Positions 38,731 to 47,609 of a stretch of DNA of 64,000 bases are shown here, in pieces. The position numbers and the translations under genes are program-made. Each line of letters opens with the position of its first letter. Positions within the stretch are counted from its first letter, which is position 1. A model generated the notes under the pieces. It saw only the letters and a program-made list of their open reading frames with translations, ran no database searches and was not told the origin of the DNA. The DNA is taken from assembly GCA_964420975.1 (NCBI GenBank), contig CAYQVH010000023.1:1-64000 (forward strand). The letters run 5' to 3'. The DNA is from Accumulibacter sp964420975. Its GTDB lineage: Bacteria > Pseudomonadota > Gammaproteobacteria > Burkholderiales > Rhodocyclaceae.

Positions 38731-39198
38731 TTACTTGATGAGTCGCATCTTTCGGAGCGCTTCGAGCTGCGCCGAGGCTTCGGCGGGCGAAGTGAATCGC
38801 TGTGGGTGGTCGGCAAGGAAAAGACCGTGCTCTTCGGGGCTGCGCTGGCGAAGAAACCATAAGCCGGATTGACCAACACGGTAGGTTAAATCGCTGCTGG
38901 AGAGCGGCCGGCCAGCCGCTGGCAACACCAGAAAAACCACTGACTGGTCAGTCGCGCCCTTGTACACGGCATCGACCTTGATCACCGCCAGCAGCATGTC
39001 CTGGCGGCCCATACGTACCGGACTCTGGCCAATCAAGGTGCCGGTTACGACCAGATCGGAGCGCTCGATCAACTCGGCTGGAGACAGACGTGCCCACATC
39101 GCGGTGGCGTCAATACTGACGACGAGCAGGAACCCACAAAGGATTTGGCGGACGCCTCTCCAAGATCGATTCGCGACCACCACCAGCCGATACGCCAT
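38731..39198 (-). CDS. Hypothetical secreted protein
   Basis: A 155-residue protein with a probable signal peptide (VRQILCGFLLVVSIDATAMWA) and a beta-rich domain starting LSPAELIERSDLVVTGTLIG, with VDAVYKGATDQSVVFLVLP. This resembles small secreted proteins seen near PEP-CTERM genes and containing a domain that begins 'DLVVxGxV'. No catalytic motif. An in-frame GTG at 39219 is an alternative start. It lies 45 bases downstream of the matrixin-type protease gene and may share its transcript. Confidence 0.65.
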   Translation of the reverse strand: MAYRLVVVANRSWRGVRQILCGFLLVVSIDATAMWARLSPAELIERSDLVVTGTLIGQSPVRMGRQDMLLAVIKVDAVYKGATDQSVVFLVLPAAGRPLSSSDLTYRVGQSGLWFLRQRSPEEHGLFLADHPQRFTSPAEASAQLEALRKMRLIK

Positions 39199-39242
39199 GC
39201 CGACTTTACCCGGCGGCACACGGCCGCCGGGACAGGATCTTC

Positions 39243-39995
39243 TCAGGCGACCGGCAGCGCCGCGGTGCGGCGCCGGCGGAATGCGCCCAGGGCAACGCCA
39301 GCGAGACCGAGCAGCGCTACGGTTGCCGGCTCGGGAACGCCAGTTACGGGCGCCGGGCCATAGATGAACACCATGCCGGCAACGTCGTCGGCCTGCGGGC
39401 CAGAAAACGCTTCCGTATAGAACGGATTCATCAGCGAGCCGGGGACGCCAGTATGATCCAAACCCAGCGCGTGACCGATCTCGTGCGCGGTCACTTGGAA
39501 GATATCGAAGCCGGGGCCGCCAAAACCGACTTTCCAGGTCTCGGCGACGTCGAAGTGCATGTCGCCCGCTGCCGTATCGCCATTGACCGGCGGATAGAAA
39601 CCGTGTGCCAGGACACCCGACGGACCGTCGAAGGCGTGGCCGCCGAAGCGTAAATCACCCGACCCCGTTGGAGCGTTGAAGGCCGCACCGTCGTCGGCAA
39701 CCAGGACGAAGGTCAGGTCGGCGACTGTCGACCAGGCAGCCAGCGCAGCAGTGATCGCCCCCAGGTATCCGGCGGGCATGAAGTCGGTGAGGGCGGTGAT
39801 CGTGCAGCCGGCGAACTCTGCGGCGCAACTGGTTCCCGTGGGCATGAAACTGTAGGTGATCGTGGCTCCGGTACCGAATGCTGCGGGACCCCACTTGCCA
39901 GGCGACGTCGGCCCGATGACGAACGCAGAAACCGGCGCGGCGCTTAACACACCGGCGGCGAAGAGAGCGGCAACCAGGGTTTTCCGAAGTCTCAT
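39243..39995 (-). CDS. PEP-CTERM matrixin-like metalloprotease
   Basis: A 250-residue secreted zinc protease. Signal peptide (residues 1-24, ending PVSA), catalytic domain with the zinc motif HEIGHALGLDHTG (HExxHxxGxxH) and a Met-turn (SLMNPFY) as in matrixins, then a PEP-CTERM sorting signal (VPEPATVALLGLAGVALGAF plus RRRR). It should be exported, sorted by exosortase and act at the surface or in the matrix. The ATG has AGGGA upstream. A sigma-54 promoter and a palindromic site lie upstream, giving a leader of about 200 bases. Confidence 0.93.
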   Translation of the reverse strand: MRLRKTLVAALFAAGVLSAAPVSAFVIGPTSPGKWGPAAFGTGATITYSFMPTGTSCAAEFAGCTITALTDFMPAGYLGAITAALAAWSTVADLTFVLVADDGAAFNAPTGSGDLRFGGHAFDGPSGVLAHGFYPPVNGDTAAGDMHFDVAETWKVGFGGPGFDIFQVTAHEIGHALGLDHTGVPGSLMNPFYTEAFSGPQADDVAGMVFIYGPAPVTGVPEPATVALLGLAGVALGAFRRRRTAALPVA

Positions 39996-40202
39996 GTGAA
40001 TTTTCCCTTTCTGTGTGAGGGGTAAAAGCGCCAACGGCGCCCGCTGGAGCCTGCATTTCGCCATCAAGGAGCCACTGCCATAATCCGGCTGGCTACCATC
40101 ATGCTTGATGGTTTGCGAACGGACTGGTCGACGTGTGTTCCCGGTAGGGGATGATCAATCAGAAACGACGGTCGAAAAAGTCAGGATGCCGCGCACAAGA
40201 GT

Positions 40203-40221
40203 GAAGCACAATTCATGCCAA
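40203..40221 (-). promoter_or_regulatory. Sigma-54 (-24/-12) promoter
   Basis: The minus strand reads TTGGCATGAATTGTGCTTC: GG (40219-40218) and GC (40207-40206) are spaced by exactly ten bases and the surrounding bases follow the TGGCACG-N4-TTGCW consensus closely. Start site near 40194. It drives the protease gene. Confidence 0.7.
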
Positions 40222-40271
40222 AATTTATTTATTTAAAATAACATGTGCTTGCACGGCTTTCAAGGTGTGCT

Positions 40272-40301
40272 CTGTCAGTCAAATGTAAAATTACTCGACA
40301 G
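40272..40301. promoter_or_regulatory. Palindromic putative enhancer-binding site
   Basis: CTGTC and GACAG arms are separated by 20 bases of AT-rich sequence. The site lies 78-107 bases upstream of the predicted sigma-54 start, where an enhancer-binding protein of the PrsR type (known for PEP-CTERM genes) would bind. Assignment to PrsR is inference. Confidence 0.4.
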
Positions 40302-40581
40302 CAATACCAAGAGCGCCGACTGCCTCCGTTCACGGTTGAAGGCGAAGGCGGGTCGGATTCGGGGAACCTCTTCGCTCTTTTCAAGCCTGCCTTGCTAGGC
40401 AGCACCCAGCGGCGATCGAGTAGGGGCGGCGTTAGCGATAAGCGCCAACATCAGCGGTGTTGTCTTTCTGATGCGCTATCGTCAACTCGTTTGGGAGGGG
40501 GGAGGGTTGGTGATGGACGAGCTGGGTTTTACAGGCTGCCAGGGCGCGCGGTGGCCCATTGGTCGGCGAGCCTGACAAGAC

Positions 40582-41526
40582 ATGCAAGCCTTGCCACCGC
40601 TCGGCGACGCGTCACACGCTCTGCGCTATCGCGGCCGTTTTGCGCCGTCACCGACCGGCCGGCTGCATTTCGGTTCGTTAGTGGCGGCCGTCGGCAGTTA
40701 TCTCGACGCGCGTGCCAGCGGCGGTGAATGGCTGATTCGCATCGAAGACGTCGACGCGCCGCGAACCCTTTCTGGAGCCGCCGACGCGATTCTTGATACG
40801 CTCGACGCCTTAGCATTCGAATGGGACGGCGAAGTCGTCGTACAAAGCCGGCGCGTCGACTACTATCGAGACGCGCTGCATGCCCTGCAGGCCGCCGATG
40901 ACGTCTATCCCTGCGTCTGTTCGCGGCGCGAAATCGCCGCCCGGGCAGCGTCTACGGCCATCGACGGCGGCTTCGTCTATCCGGGAACCTGTCGCCAGGG
41001 ACTGCCGGCGCACGATCGTCCCGTTGCCTGGCGGTTGCGCGTTCCGGACTGCCCGTTGGCGTTCACCGATCGCCTTCAGGGTGACACGTGGCAGAACCTG
41101 CAGCGCGACGTGGGTGACTTCGTCGTCCTCCGCGCGGACGGTCTGTTCGCCTACCAGCTGGCGGTCGTGGTCGACGACGCGGCCCAGCAGGTGACGCAGG
41201 TCGTCCGCGGTGCCGACCTGCTGGACTCCACCTTGCGGCAGATCTGGCTGCAGCAGCGGCTGGGTCTGCCGACTCCGGTTTACGCGCATCTCCCGGTCGC
41301 GACCAACCCGACGGGTGAAAAGCTGTCGAAGCAGACGCACGCTGCGGCGGTCGACGCGTCGCGCGGCAGCGAGCCATTGGCTGCCGCGCTGCGCTTTCTG
41401 GGGCAGGTCGTCCCTCCCGAAGTCGGCCGGGTGGCGCCGCGCGAGTTCTGGCCTTGGGCCGTCGCCAATTGGTCGCTGGCGAGCGTTCCGCGTGTGCGCT
41501 CCATCGGCGTCGATCAGCGACCGTAG
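40582..41526 (+). CDS. gluQ: Glutamyl-queuosine tRNA(Asp) synthetase
   Basis: A 314-residue truncated glutamyl-tRNA synthetase homolog that attaches Glu to queuosine in tRNA(Asp). It has the class I signatures RGRFAPSPTGRLHFGSLVAA (HIGH-like HFGS) and EKLSKQ (KMSKS-like), the zinc-site region YPCVCSRREI with YPGTC, and lacks the anticodon-binding domain, as expected. The length fits. The ATG has no strong ribosome site. It converges with clsB, whose stop is three bases away. Confidence 0.95.
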   Translation: MQALPPLGDASHALRYRGRFAPSPTGRLHFGSLVAAVGSYLDARASGGEWLIRIEDVDAPRTLSGAADAILDTLDALAFEWDGEVVVQSRRVDYYRDALHALQAADDVYPCVCSRREIAARAASTAIDGGFVYPGTCRQGLPAHDRPVAWRLRVPDCPLAFTDRLQGDTWQNLQRDVGDFVVLRADGLFAYQLAVVVDDAAQQVTQVVRGADLLDSTLRQIWLQQRLGLPTPVYAHLPVATNPTGEKLSKQTHAAAVDASRGSEPLAAALRFLGQVVPPEVGRVAPREFWPWAVANWSLASVPRVRSIGVDQRP

Positions 41527-41528
41527 GC

Positions 41529-42713
41529 TCAGCGTTTGCCGCCGTAGCCGGTCAACCCGACGAGCAGACGCATCAACTGGTAGCTTGACCAGCGCACGAA
41601 GCGTGAGTGCCACGACAGCCGGTTCCAGCGCTCTTCGTGCAATTCTTGTGCGCCGCGCTGCATCGCTCGTTGCAGGCTGGCGTGCAGCTGCCCGGCAAAC
41701 TTGCGATCGAGGACGACCACGTTCGCCTCACGCGCCAGCAGCAGACTGAACGGGTCGATGTTGGATGAGCCGACGGTCGCCCAGTAACGGTCGATCACCG
41801 CCACCTTGGCGTGCAGAAAACTGCGCTGGTACTCAAAGATGCGCACGCCCGAGTTGAGTAGTCGGCTGTAGAGCGCCTGGGTCGCATAATGCAGCAGGCG
41901 GTACTCGACTCGCCCCTGAAGCAGGATGGTGACGCGCACCTTGCGCCGGACGGCGTCCTGCAACGCCTTACGGAAGCGCCGACCGGGAAGGAAGTAGGCA
42001 TTGGCGAGAATGATTTCCTCATCGGCCGCGGCAATCGCCGCCAAGTACGCCTCCTCGATGTCGCGACGGTGACGAATGTTGTCGCGCACCAGGAATGCGG
42101 CCGTCTGTTCGCCGCGGACCGGCGGAACGCGTAACGAACTTTTCGGGAAGCGATAGCGTCGGTTGAGTTTCGCCCACAGTACGAGTTCCCAAAGTCGACG
42201 CATGGCTTGCTGGATTGGCGCCAGCAAGGGGCCTTCGAGGCGCACCGCGTAGTCGTAGCGCGGCGCCATCAGTTCGGGATGGTTGAGGTCGTCGATGACG
42301 TTGATGCCGCCGACGAACGCGATCTCGCCGTCGATCACGGCCAGTTTGCGGTGCAATCGCCGCAAGCGATGCCGGCGAAGGCGAAAGATCGCGACCTCGG
42401 GCCGGTAGATCATCGTTTGCACGCCGGCGTTCAGAAGCAGGCCCTGGAACTCGCCGGCGAACTCGCGGGCGCCGAAACCGTCGACCAGCACGCGCACCGT
42501 CACGCCACGCTGCGCCGCGCGCACCATGGCGCCGACCACTGCCCGCCCGGCGTCGTCGTTCTCGAAAAGGTAGCTTTCGAGATGGACGTCGCGCTTGGCG
42601 CCGTCAATCGCGCCAATCAGCGCCGGGAAATACTCGGCGCCGTTGTTGAGCAGCGTCAGGCGGTTACCCGGTATGAACTTTGCGGCCCCACGCCGGGCAA
42701 CCGTGTCCCTCAT
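41529..42713 (-). CDS. clsB: Cardiolipin synthase B (phospholipase D family)
   Basis: A 394-residue enzyme that forms cardiolipin from phosphatidylglycerol. It has the two HKD motifs of the phospholipase D family, HRKLAVIDGEIAFVGGIN and HAKVAVIDRYWATVGSSNID. It lacks the N-terminal membrane helices of ClsA, and the length and the opening (GNRLTLLNNGAEYFPALIGA) are typical of ClsB. It is in one direction with mscS and nnrU upstream; the 32-base gap to mscS suggests a common transcript of membrane-related genes. Confidence 0.94.
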   Translation of the reverse strand: MRDTVARRGAAKFIPGNRLTLLNNGAEYFPALIGAIDGAKRDVHLESYLFENDDAGRAVVGAMVRAAQRGVTVRVLVDGFGAREFAGEFQGLLLNAGVQTMIYRPEVAIFRLRRHRLRRLHRKLAVIDGEIAFVGGINVIDDLNHPELMAPRYDYAVRLEGPLLAPIQQAMRRLWELVLWAKLNRRYRFPKSSLRVPPVRGEQTAAFLVRDNIRHRRDIEEAYLAAIAAADEEIILANAYFLPGRRFRKALQDAVRRKVRVTILLQGRVEYRLLHYATQALYSRLLNSGVRIFEYQRSFLHAKVAVIDRYWATVGSSNIDPFSLLLAREANVVVLDRKFAGQLHASLQRAMQRGAQELHEERWNRLSWHSRFVRWSSYQLMRLLVGLTGYGGKR

Positions 42714-42745
42714 TCGTGCTCAGGCGAGGCGAGTGGGCCGAACTC

Positions 42746-43573
42746 CTACGGCTGGGGCTGGTTGACGAAGACGACCTGCGCCGGCATCGGAGCCGGGAAG
42801 CCAGCTTCGGAGAGCGACTCACGGATGACGCGGTTGGTATCGAAATAGACCTGCCAATAGTGGTCGGTATGGCAGTAGGGGCGCACGGCGAGCACCGGGC
42901 CGACGAGGTTGAACTCAAGAATCTCGACGTCGACCGGCGGCTCGGCGTTGACGTTTGGAATCGCGCCCACCTTCTCACGCAGCAGCGCCATGGCCGCCTG
43001 GTGATCCGCCGCGCCGGATAGCTGCGCCTTGAGGTCGACGCGGCGATACGGGTTGGTCGAATAGTTCTGAATCGTGTCGCCGAAAATCTTGTTATTGCCA
43101 ACCAGAGTCAGCACGTTGTCGGGAGTGTTGATCGCCGAGACGAAGAGACCCACTTCTTTCACCGTGCCGGTGACGCCACCGGCGGTGACGAAGTCGCCAA
43201 CCTTGATCGGTCGCAGGATGATGAGGAAGACCCCACCGGCAAAGTTCGCCAGCAAGCCGGCCCAGGCAAGACCAATGGCGACACCTGCGGCGGCGAAGAG
43301 GGCGGCGAAGGTGGTCGTCTGGATGCCGAAGTAGCCGAGGATGCCGACGACGAGGAGCACGTTGAGCGTAACGTTGATCACCGTCCCCAGGTAGCGCATT
43401 ACCGTCGCATCGACCTTCTGCCGTTCGAGCGTGTTCTGTAGCAGCGAGCCGACCTGGCCGATAAGCCAGCGACCAATCACCCAAAAGGCGATCGCCGCCA
43501 ACACCTTGACGCCAAGCTCCGAAGCGTACTGGATCGCCAGATCCTGCCAACGTGCGAGGTCACCAGCGTTCAT
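42746..43573 (-). CDS. mscS: Small-conductance mechanosensitive channel MscS
   Basis: A 275-residue inner-membrane channel that opens under membrane tension. Three membrane helices: TM1 (LGVKVLAAIAFWVIGRWLI), TM2 (LNVLLVVGILGYFGIQTTTF) and the pore-lining TM3 with the Gly/Ala pattern (AAGVAIGLAWAGLLANFAGG). The cytoplasmic beta domain follows (PIKVGDFVTAGGVTGTVKEV) and the C-terminal cage. The length equals E. coli MscS (286). ATG start with GGAGAA upstream. Confidence 0.96.
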   Translation of the reverse strand: MNAGDLARWQDLAIQYASELGVKVLAAIAFWVIGRWLIGQVGSLLQNTLERQKVDATVMRYLGTVINVTLNVLLVVGILGYFGIQTTTFAALFAAAGVAIGLAWAGLLANFAGGVFLIILRPIKVGDFVTAGGVTGTVKEVGLFVSAINTPDNVLTLVGNNKIFGDTIQNYSTNPYRRVDLKAQLSGAADHQAAMALLREKVGAIPNVNAEPPVDVEILEFNLVGPVLAVRPYCHTDHYWQVYFDTNRVIRESLSEAGFPAPMPAQVVFVNQPQP

Positions 43574-43640
43574 CCCATTCTCCTAAGTGATTGTGATAAG
43601 GGCAGTATCCCATCGTTCGAAGGCTCCCGCAAGGCGGCCG

Positions 43641-44225
43641 TCAAGCGAGTGGCGCGACACCGAAAAGCCAGGCGTGGACAGCCCCGAGAAAGGCGACCCA
43701 GGCGCTGGCGCCGGCGACGACGGTAAGCACATCGCGCGCCACGGACGCGTGCGGCGCGGCGACCGGAGCCGGCGGCCGGCGATCGCGTCGGCGTGCAGAA
43801 ACGAAATCGACAGTGGCCCAGACGAAAAAAGAGGCGAAGAGGACAAGCTCGCCGAGACGGCCGTTTGCCAGCAGATGCGCCAGCGCCCAGATCGCCGTGC
43901 CGGCGACCATCGGATGGCCGACCGCCGCCTTGAACCGGTTGCCGGGAACATAGACCGCGGCCAACAGGACGAACGAGGGAAGCATCAGCAACGTCGCCAG
44001 ATGGCGCGTCCACCGCGCGGGCTGCCAGACGACGACGGGATCGGCCCGCGTCTCGGCGTAGCCCCAAACGATGAGCACCAGGCCCAGCAAGGCCCATAGC
44101 GAGTACGCCGCTTTCCAGCGCTGAGCGCCCAGACGGGCGATTTGTCGGCTTCGCCAGTCGTCGGCGAAAATCCGTGTCGAATGCGTGCCGAGGAAGATCA
44201 CCAGGCCGACGATCAGGAGCATCAT
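43641..44225 (-). CDS. nnrU: NnrU-family membrane protein
   Basis: A 194-residue integral membrane protein of the NnrU family, found near nitrite and nitric oxide reductase genes and required for full denitrification in some bacteria. About five to six membrane helices; signature start MMLLIVGLVIFLGTHSTRIF and the central block HPMVAGTAIWALAHLLANG. Two adjacent ATG codons are possible starts and neither has a clear ribosome site. It is divergent from nirJ with a DNR/FNR-type box in the shared 167-base interval, which supports co-regulation. Confidence 0.92.
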   Translation of the reverse strand: MMLLIVGLVIFLGTHSTRIFADDWRSRQIARLGAQRWKAAYSLWALLGLVLIVWGYAETRADPVVVWQPARWTRHLATLLMLPSFVLLAAVYVPGNRFKAAVGHPMVAGTAIWALAHLLANGRLGELVLFASFFVWATVDFVSARRRDRRPPAPVAAPHASVARDVLTVVAGASAWVAFLGAVHAWLFGVAPLA

Positions 44226-44323
44226 GGGCGGTTGCGCGGAAACGAAGCGTGCCAGAATCGTACCTCGTCGGCGGCGCTGCGCAAAGCGCGCCGACCGACC
44301 GTTTTCGATGCCCAACGTTGGCC

Positions 44324-44337
44324 TTGACTCACGTCAA
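44324..44337. promoter_or_regulatory. DNR/FNR-type box with class II nirJ promoter
   Basis: TTGACTCACGTCAA is a perfect TTGAC-N4-GTCAA palindrome (extends to CCTTGAC/GTCAAGG). A -10 hexamer TCTAAT at 44360-44365 puts the start near 44372, so the box is centred at about -41.5, the position of class II CRP/FNR activation. It may also serve nnrU on the other strand. Confidence 0.75.
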
Positions 44338-44392
44338 GGCGCGTACCTCTGCCCCGGACTCTAATCCCGGGTTGTCGTTCAGGAAGAACCGA

Positions 44393-45586
44393 ATGTTCCG
44401 AATCTCTCAGTACATGCAGGAACTCGCCGATCCGCAGCCGCTGGGGCCGAAACGTCATCCCCCGGCGCCGGTTGTCATCTGGAACCTGATCCGGCGCTGC
44501 AATCTGACCTGCAAGCACTGCTACTCGATTTCGGCCGACAAGGACTTTCCCGGCGAACTGACGCGCGACGAGATCTTCACGGTGATGGACGATCTCAAGC
44601 GTTTTCGTGTCCCGGTGCTGATACTCTCGGGCGGCGAGCCCCTGCTGCGGCCCGACCTCTTCGACATCGCGCAGCGGGCGAAAGCCCTGGGCTTCTACGT
44701 CGGCCTGTCGTCCAATGGTACGCTAATCGACGGCGACAACATCGACCGCATCGCCGCCTGCAACTTTGACTATGTCGGCGTCTCACTCGACGGCATCGGC
44801 GCAACACACGATCGCTTCCGTCGCCGGCAAAGGGCGTTCGACGCGTCGCTGTCGGGGATCCGCCTGTGTCGCGACCGCGGGCTCAAGATCGGCGTTCGAT
44901 TCACCATGACGCAGGACAATGCTCACGACCTGCCCGAACTGTTGCGGCTGGTCGAAGACGAAGGAATAGACCGCTTCTACTTCTCTCACCTCAACTACGC
45001 CGGCCGCGGCAACACCAACCGCAAGGACGACGCGCAGCATCGACTGACGCGCTGGGCGATGGATCTGCTTTTTGCCACCTGTTGGGACTATCAGCAACGT
45101 GGCCTGCAGAAAGAGTTTACGACTGGCAACAACGACGCCGATGGCGTGTATTTTCTGCACTGGGTGGAGCGGAACTTCCCGCAGCAGGCCGAACACCTGC
45201 GGGCGCGGCTCGCGCAGTGGGGTGGCAATTCGTCCGGCGTCAATGTCGCCAACATCGACAATCTCGGCAACGTCCATCCGGACACGATGTGGTGGCACTA
45301 CAGTCTCGGCAACGTGCGTCAGCGACCGTTCTCGGAGATCTGGAACGATATCTCGGATCCGTTGCTCGCCGGACTCAAGCAGTTTCCGCGACAAGTCTCC
45401 GGGCGTTGTGGCGCCTGCCGGCATTTCGACATCTGCAATGGCAACACCCGCGTCCGGGCGCAGCAGTTGACCGGCGACCCGTGGGCCGAGGATCCGGGCT
45501 GCTATCTGGATGATGACGAAATCGGAGTGACCACCGCCAGCCGGCAGGTGGCTCGCGTTCCGGTGCGCCTGCGGAGCGTCCCATGA
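44393..45586 (+). CDS. nirJ: Heme d1 biosynthesis radical SAM protein NirJ
   Basis: A 397-residue radical SAM enzyme that removes propionate side chains to make the oxo groups of heme d1, the cofactor of cytochrome cd1 nitrite reductase. The SAM cluster motif is C36xxxC40xxC43 (RRCNLTCKHC), followed by ILSGGEPLLRPDL (SAM contact). A C-terminal SPASM-like region (CGACRHFDICNGN and the later Cys of DPGCYLD) should bind an additional Fe-S cluster. The ATG has AGGAAG 8 bases upstream. It overlaps nirN by four bases (ATGA), so both are co-translated. No nirS or other nir genes are in the window. Confidence 0.96.
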   Translation: MFRISQYMQELADPQPLGPKRHPPAPVVIWNLIRRCNLTCKHCYSISADKDFPGELTRDEIFTVMDDLKRFRVPVLILSGGEPLLRPDLFDIAQRAKALGFYVGLSSNGTLIDGDNIDRIAACNFDYVGVSLDGIGATHDRFRRRQRAFDASLSGIRLCRDRGLKIGVRFTMTQDNAHDLPELLRLVEDEGIDRFYFSHLNYAGRGNTNRKDDAQHRLTRWAMDLLFATCWDYQQRGLQKEFTTGNNDADGVYFLHWVERNFPQQAEHLRARLAQWGGNSSGVNVANIDNLGNVHPDTMWWHYSLGNVRQRPFSEIWNDISDPLLAGLKQFPRQVSGRCGACRHFDICNGNTRVRAQQLTGDPWAEDPGCYLDDDEIGVTTASRQVARVPVRLRSVP

Positions 45587-47169
45587 GCAGTCTGCGCGCC
45601 CTGGCCATCGTGAGCCTCGTGCTTCTCGTCGGCAGTACAACCCCGGTCCACGGCGCCGACGCCCAAGCGCTCTACCAGCAACACTGTGCCGCGTGTCACG
45701 GCGAGTCGCGATTGGGTGGCGTCGGCCCGGCGCTCTTGCCGGAGAACCTCGAACGCTTGCGCAAGGCAGAAGCCGTCAAAGTCATTCGCGACGGACGCGT
45801 AGCGACACAAATGCCGGGCTTCGCCGATCAGCTGAGTGGCGAGCAGGCGCAGCAACTCGGCGATCTGATTTACAGCAAGGTCGTTCCGGCGCCGGAATGG
45901 GGTGCCGAGGCGGTACGCGCTTCGCAGGTCGTTGACCGCGAAGCGGCGCGCTTGCCAGCAACGCCGGGCCCCGGACTGCAAGGGGCCGATCCGCTCAACC
46001 TCTTCGTCGTCGTCGAGACCGGCGACCACCACGTTTCGATCGTCGACGGCGACCGGTTTGAACGCCTGCATCGTTTTCCGAGCCGCTACGCGCTGCACGG
46101 TGGGCCGAAGTTCTCGCCCGATGGACGCTACGTCTATTTCGCTTCGCGCGACGGCTGGATTACCAAGTACGACCTCTATCATTTGCGCGTCGTCGCCGAG
46201 ATTCGGGCCGGGCTGAACACGCGCAATGCCGCCGTCTCCGGCGACGGCAAGTGGGTGATGGTCGCCAACTACCTGCCGCATAGCCTTGTCGTTCTCGACG
46301 CCGGCGACCTCTCGCTGGTCAAGATCCTCCCGGCGCTCAACGCCGCCGGAGACAAGACGTCTCGCGTCTCGGCGGTGTACGATGCGGCGCCGCGACGAAG
46401 CTTCATCGCTGCGCTAAAGGACGTCCCCGAAGCCTGGGAGATTAGCTATGACCCCGGCGCCGAACCGATCGCGCAGGGTCTCGTGCATGATTTCCAGTAT
46501 CGGGAAGGCGACTTCCAACCGGCCATGTTTACCCCGCGGCGGACGATGCTGCGCGAACATCTCGACGACTTCTTCTTTACCCAGAGCTACGACGAGATTC
46601 TCGGATCGTCGCGAACGGCGAGCAAAGGGCAGGTGATTTTTCTCGACGGCCGAAAAAAAATCGCCGACCTCGACCTGCCGGGAATGCCGCACCTCGGCTC
46701 GGGAATCACCTGGAAATGGACCGACTCCGGCGGCGGGCAGCGAACGGTTATGGCGTCACCCAATCTCAACCAGGGTGTGGTGACGGTCGTCGACCTCGAT
46801 GGCTACCGCACGCTCAAGCAGATCCCGACGCTGGGGCCGGGCTTCTTTCTGCGCAGCCACGAGAACGCACGTTACGCGTTCACCGACTCGATGATGAGTC
46901 CGCAGCACAAGCACACCTTGCAAGTGATCGACAAACAAACACTTGAAGTGGTCGCCGAGATCAAGGCCGAGCCGGGGCAAACGCTGGCTCATGTCGAGTT
47001 CACCCGCGATGGTCGCTACGCGCTCGCCAGCCTGTGGGAAAACGATGGCGCCGTCGTCGTCATCGACGCGCAAACGCTCACGGAGATCAAGCGCATTCCG
47101 GCGCGCAAGCCGGTCGGCAAGTACAACGTGTGGAATAAAATATCGCGTTCGGAGGGAACCAGTCACTAG
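45583..47169 (+). CDS. nirN: Cytochrome c/d1 protein NirN
   Basis: A 528-residue periplasmic protein: signal peptide (1-24), cytochrome c domain with one heme site C35AAC38H39, and an eight-bladed heme d1-type propeller (about 130-528). NirN oxidises dihydro-heme d1 to heme d1 in the last biosynthetic step. The c-heme motif separates it from NirF, and the end (KYNVWNKISRSEGTSH) matches NirN. Compared with NirS, it lacks the longer N-terminal c domain with its own arrangement of ligands; nitrite reductase activity is not expected. Start ATG has GGAG upstream. Confidence 0.9.
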   Translation: MSSLRALAIVSLVLLVGSTTPVHGADAQALYQQHCAACHGESRLGGVGPALLPENLERLRKAEAVKVIRDGRVATQMPGFADQLSGEQAQQLGDLIYSKVVPAPEWGAEAVRASQVVDREAARLPATPGPGLQGADPLNLFVVVETGDHHVSIVDGDRFERLHRFPSRYALHGGPKFSPDGRYVYFASRDGWITKYDLYHLRVVAEIRAGLNTRNAAVSGDGKWVMVANYLPHSLVVLDAGDLSLVKILPALNAAGDKTSRVSAVYDAAPRRSFIAALKDVPEAWEISYDPGAEPIAQGLVHDFQYREGDFQPAMFTPRRTMLREHLDDFFFTQSYDEILGSSRTASKGQVIFLDGRKKIADLDLPGMPHLGSGITWKWTDSGGGQRTVMASPNLNQGVVTVVDLDGYRTLKQIPTLGPGFFLRSHENARYAFTDSMMSPQHKHTLQVIDKQTLEVVAEIKAEPGQTLAHVEFTRDGRYALASLWENDGAVVVIDAQTLTEIKRIPARKPVGKYNVWNKISRSEGTSH

Positions 47170-47218
47170 GCGACTGGTGCGTTCTCTCCGCCAAGACCCC
47201 TCTTTGTAGGCCTGTCCG

Positions 47219-47527
47219 ATGACCAGGAAGCCGCGTTGTCCACTCGCTCGTCTGCTGGCTGCTGCCCTCTTGATCGGCGCCACGGCGGCAGCCGCGATTC
47301 CCAAGGCGGCGGAACACGAAGACGGGACGGTCACCTTTACCGACGCCGCGCCGCCGCCGAAGCCAGCCAGCGCGGCGGCGACCAAGCCGGGAAGCAAGGC
47401 CGCAGCGAAGTCGCCAGCCAGGCCTGCCAACGTGAAACCACCGGCAACTGCCAAGTCGGCAACCACGCGCGCCGCGCCGCTCACCAAAGTCGCTAACCCA
47501 CGCCAGGGCGCCGGACGAAAGCGCTAG
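47219..47527 (+). CDS. Small secreted Ala/Lys/Pro-rich protein
   Basis: A 102-residue protein: signal peptide (1-26, ending AAAA), a short motif (EHEDGTVTFTDAAPPPK) that resembles the core of DUF4124 proteins, and a low-complexity Ala/Pro/Lys tail. Secreted or periplasmic; function unknown. It lies 50 bases after nirN but nothing ties it to heme d1. Confidence 0.65.
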   Translation: MTRKPRCPLARLLAAALLIGATAAAAIPKAAEHEDGTVTFTDAAPPPKPASAAATKPGSKAAAKSPARPANVKPPATAKSATTRAAPLTKVANPRQGAGRKR

Positions 47528-47609
47528 GACCTTCTTCTGGCGTTCGTCAGCGCGCGGCGCGACCGGCCGTCGTTTCCATCCACCCCCCTCTGCCCGATCC
47601 CAGCGACTG

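Larger units (their letters stand above)
39996..40581. other. Regulatory intergenic region, 586 bases
   Basis: Contains the sigma-54 promoter and upstream palindrome of the protease gene, inside an AT-rich patch (40215-40300) that contrasts with the flanks. The stretch 40310-40580 before gluQ contains a plus-strand open frame without coding features; no promoter for gluQ was pinned down. Confidence 0.5.
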
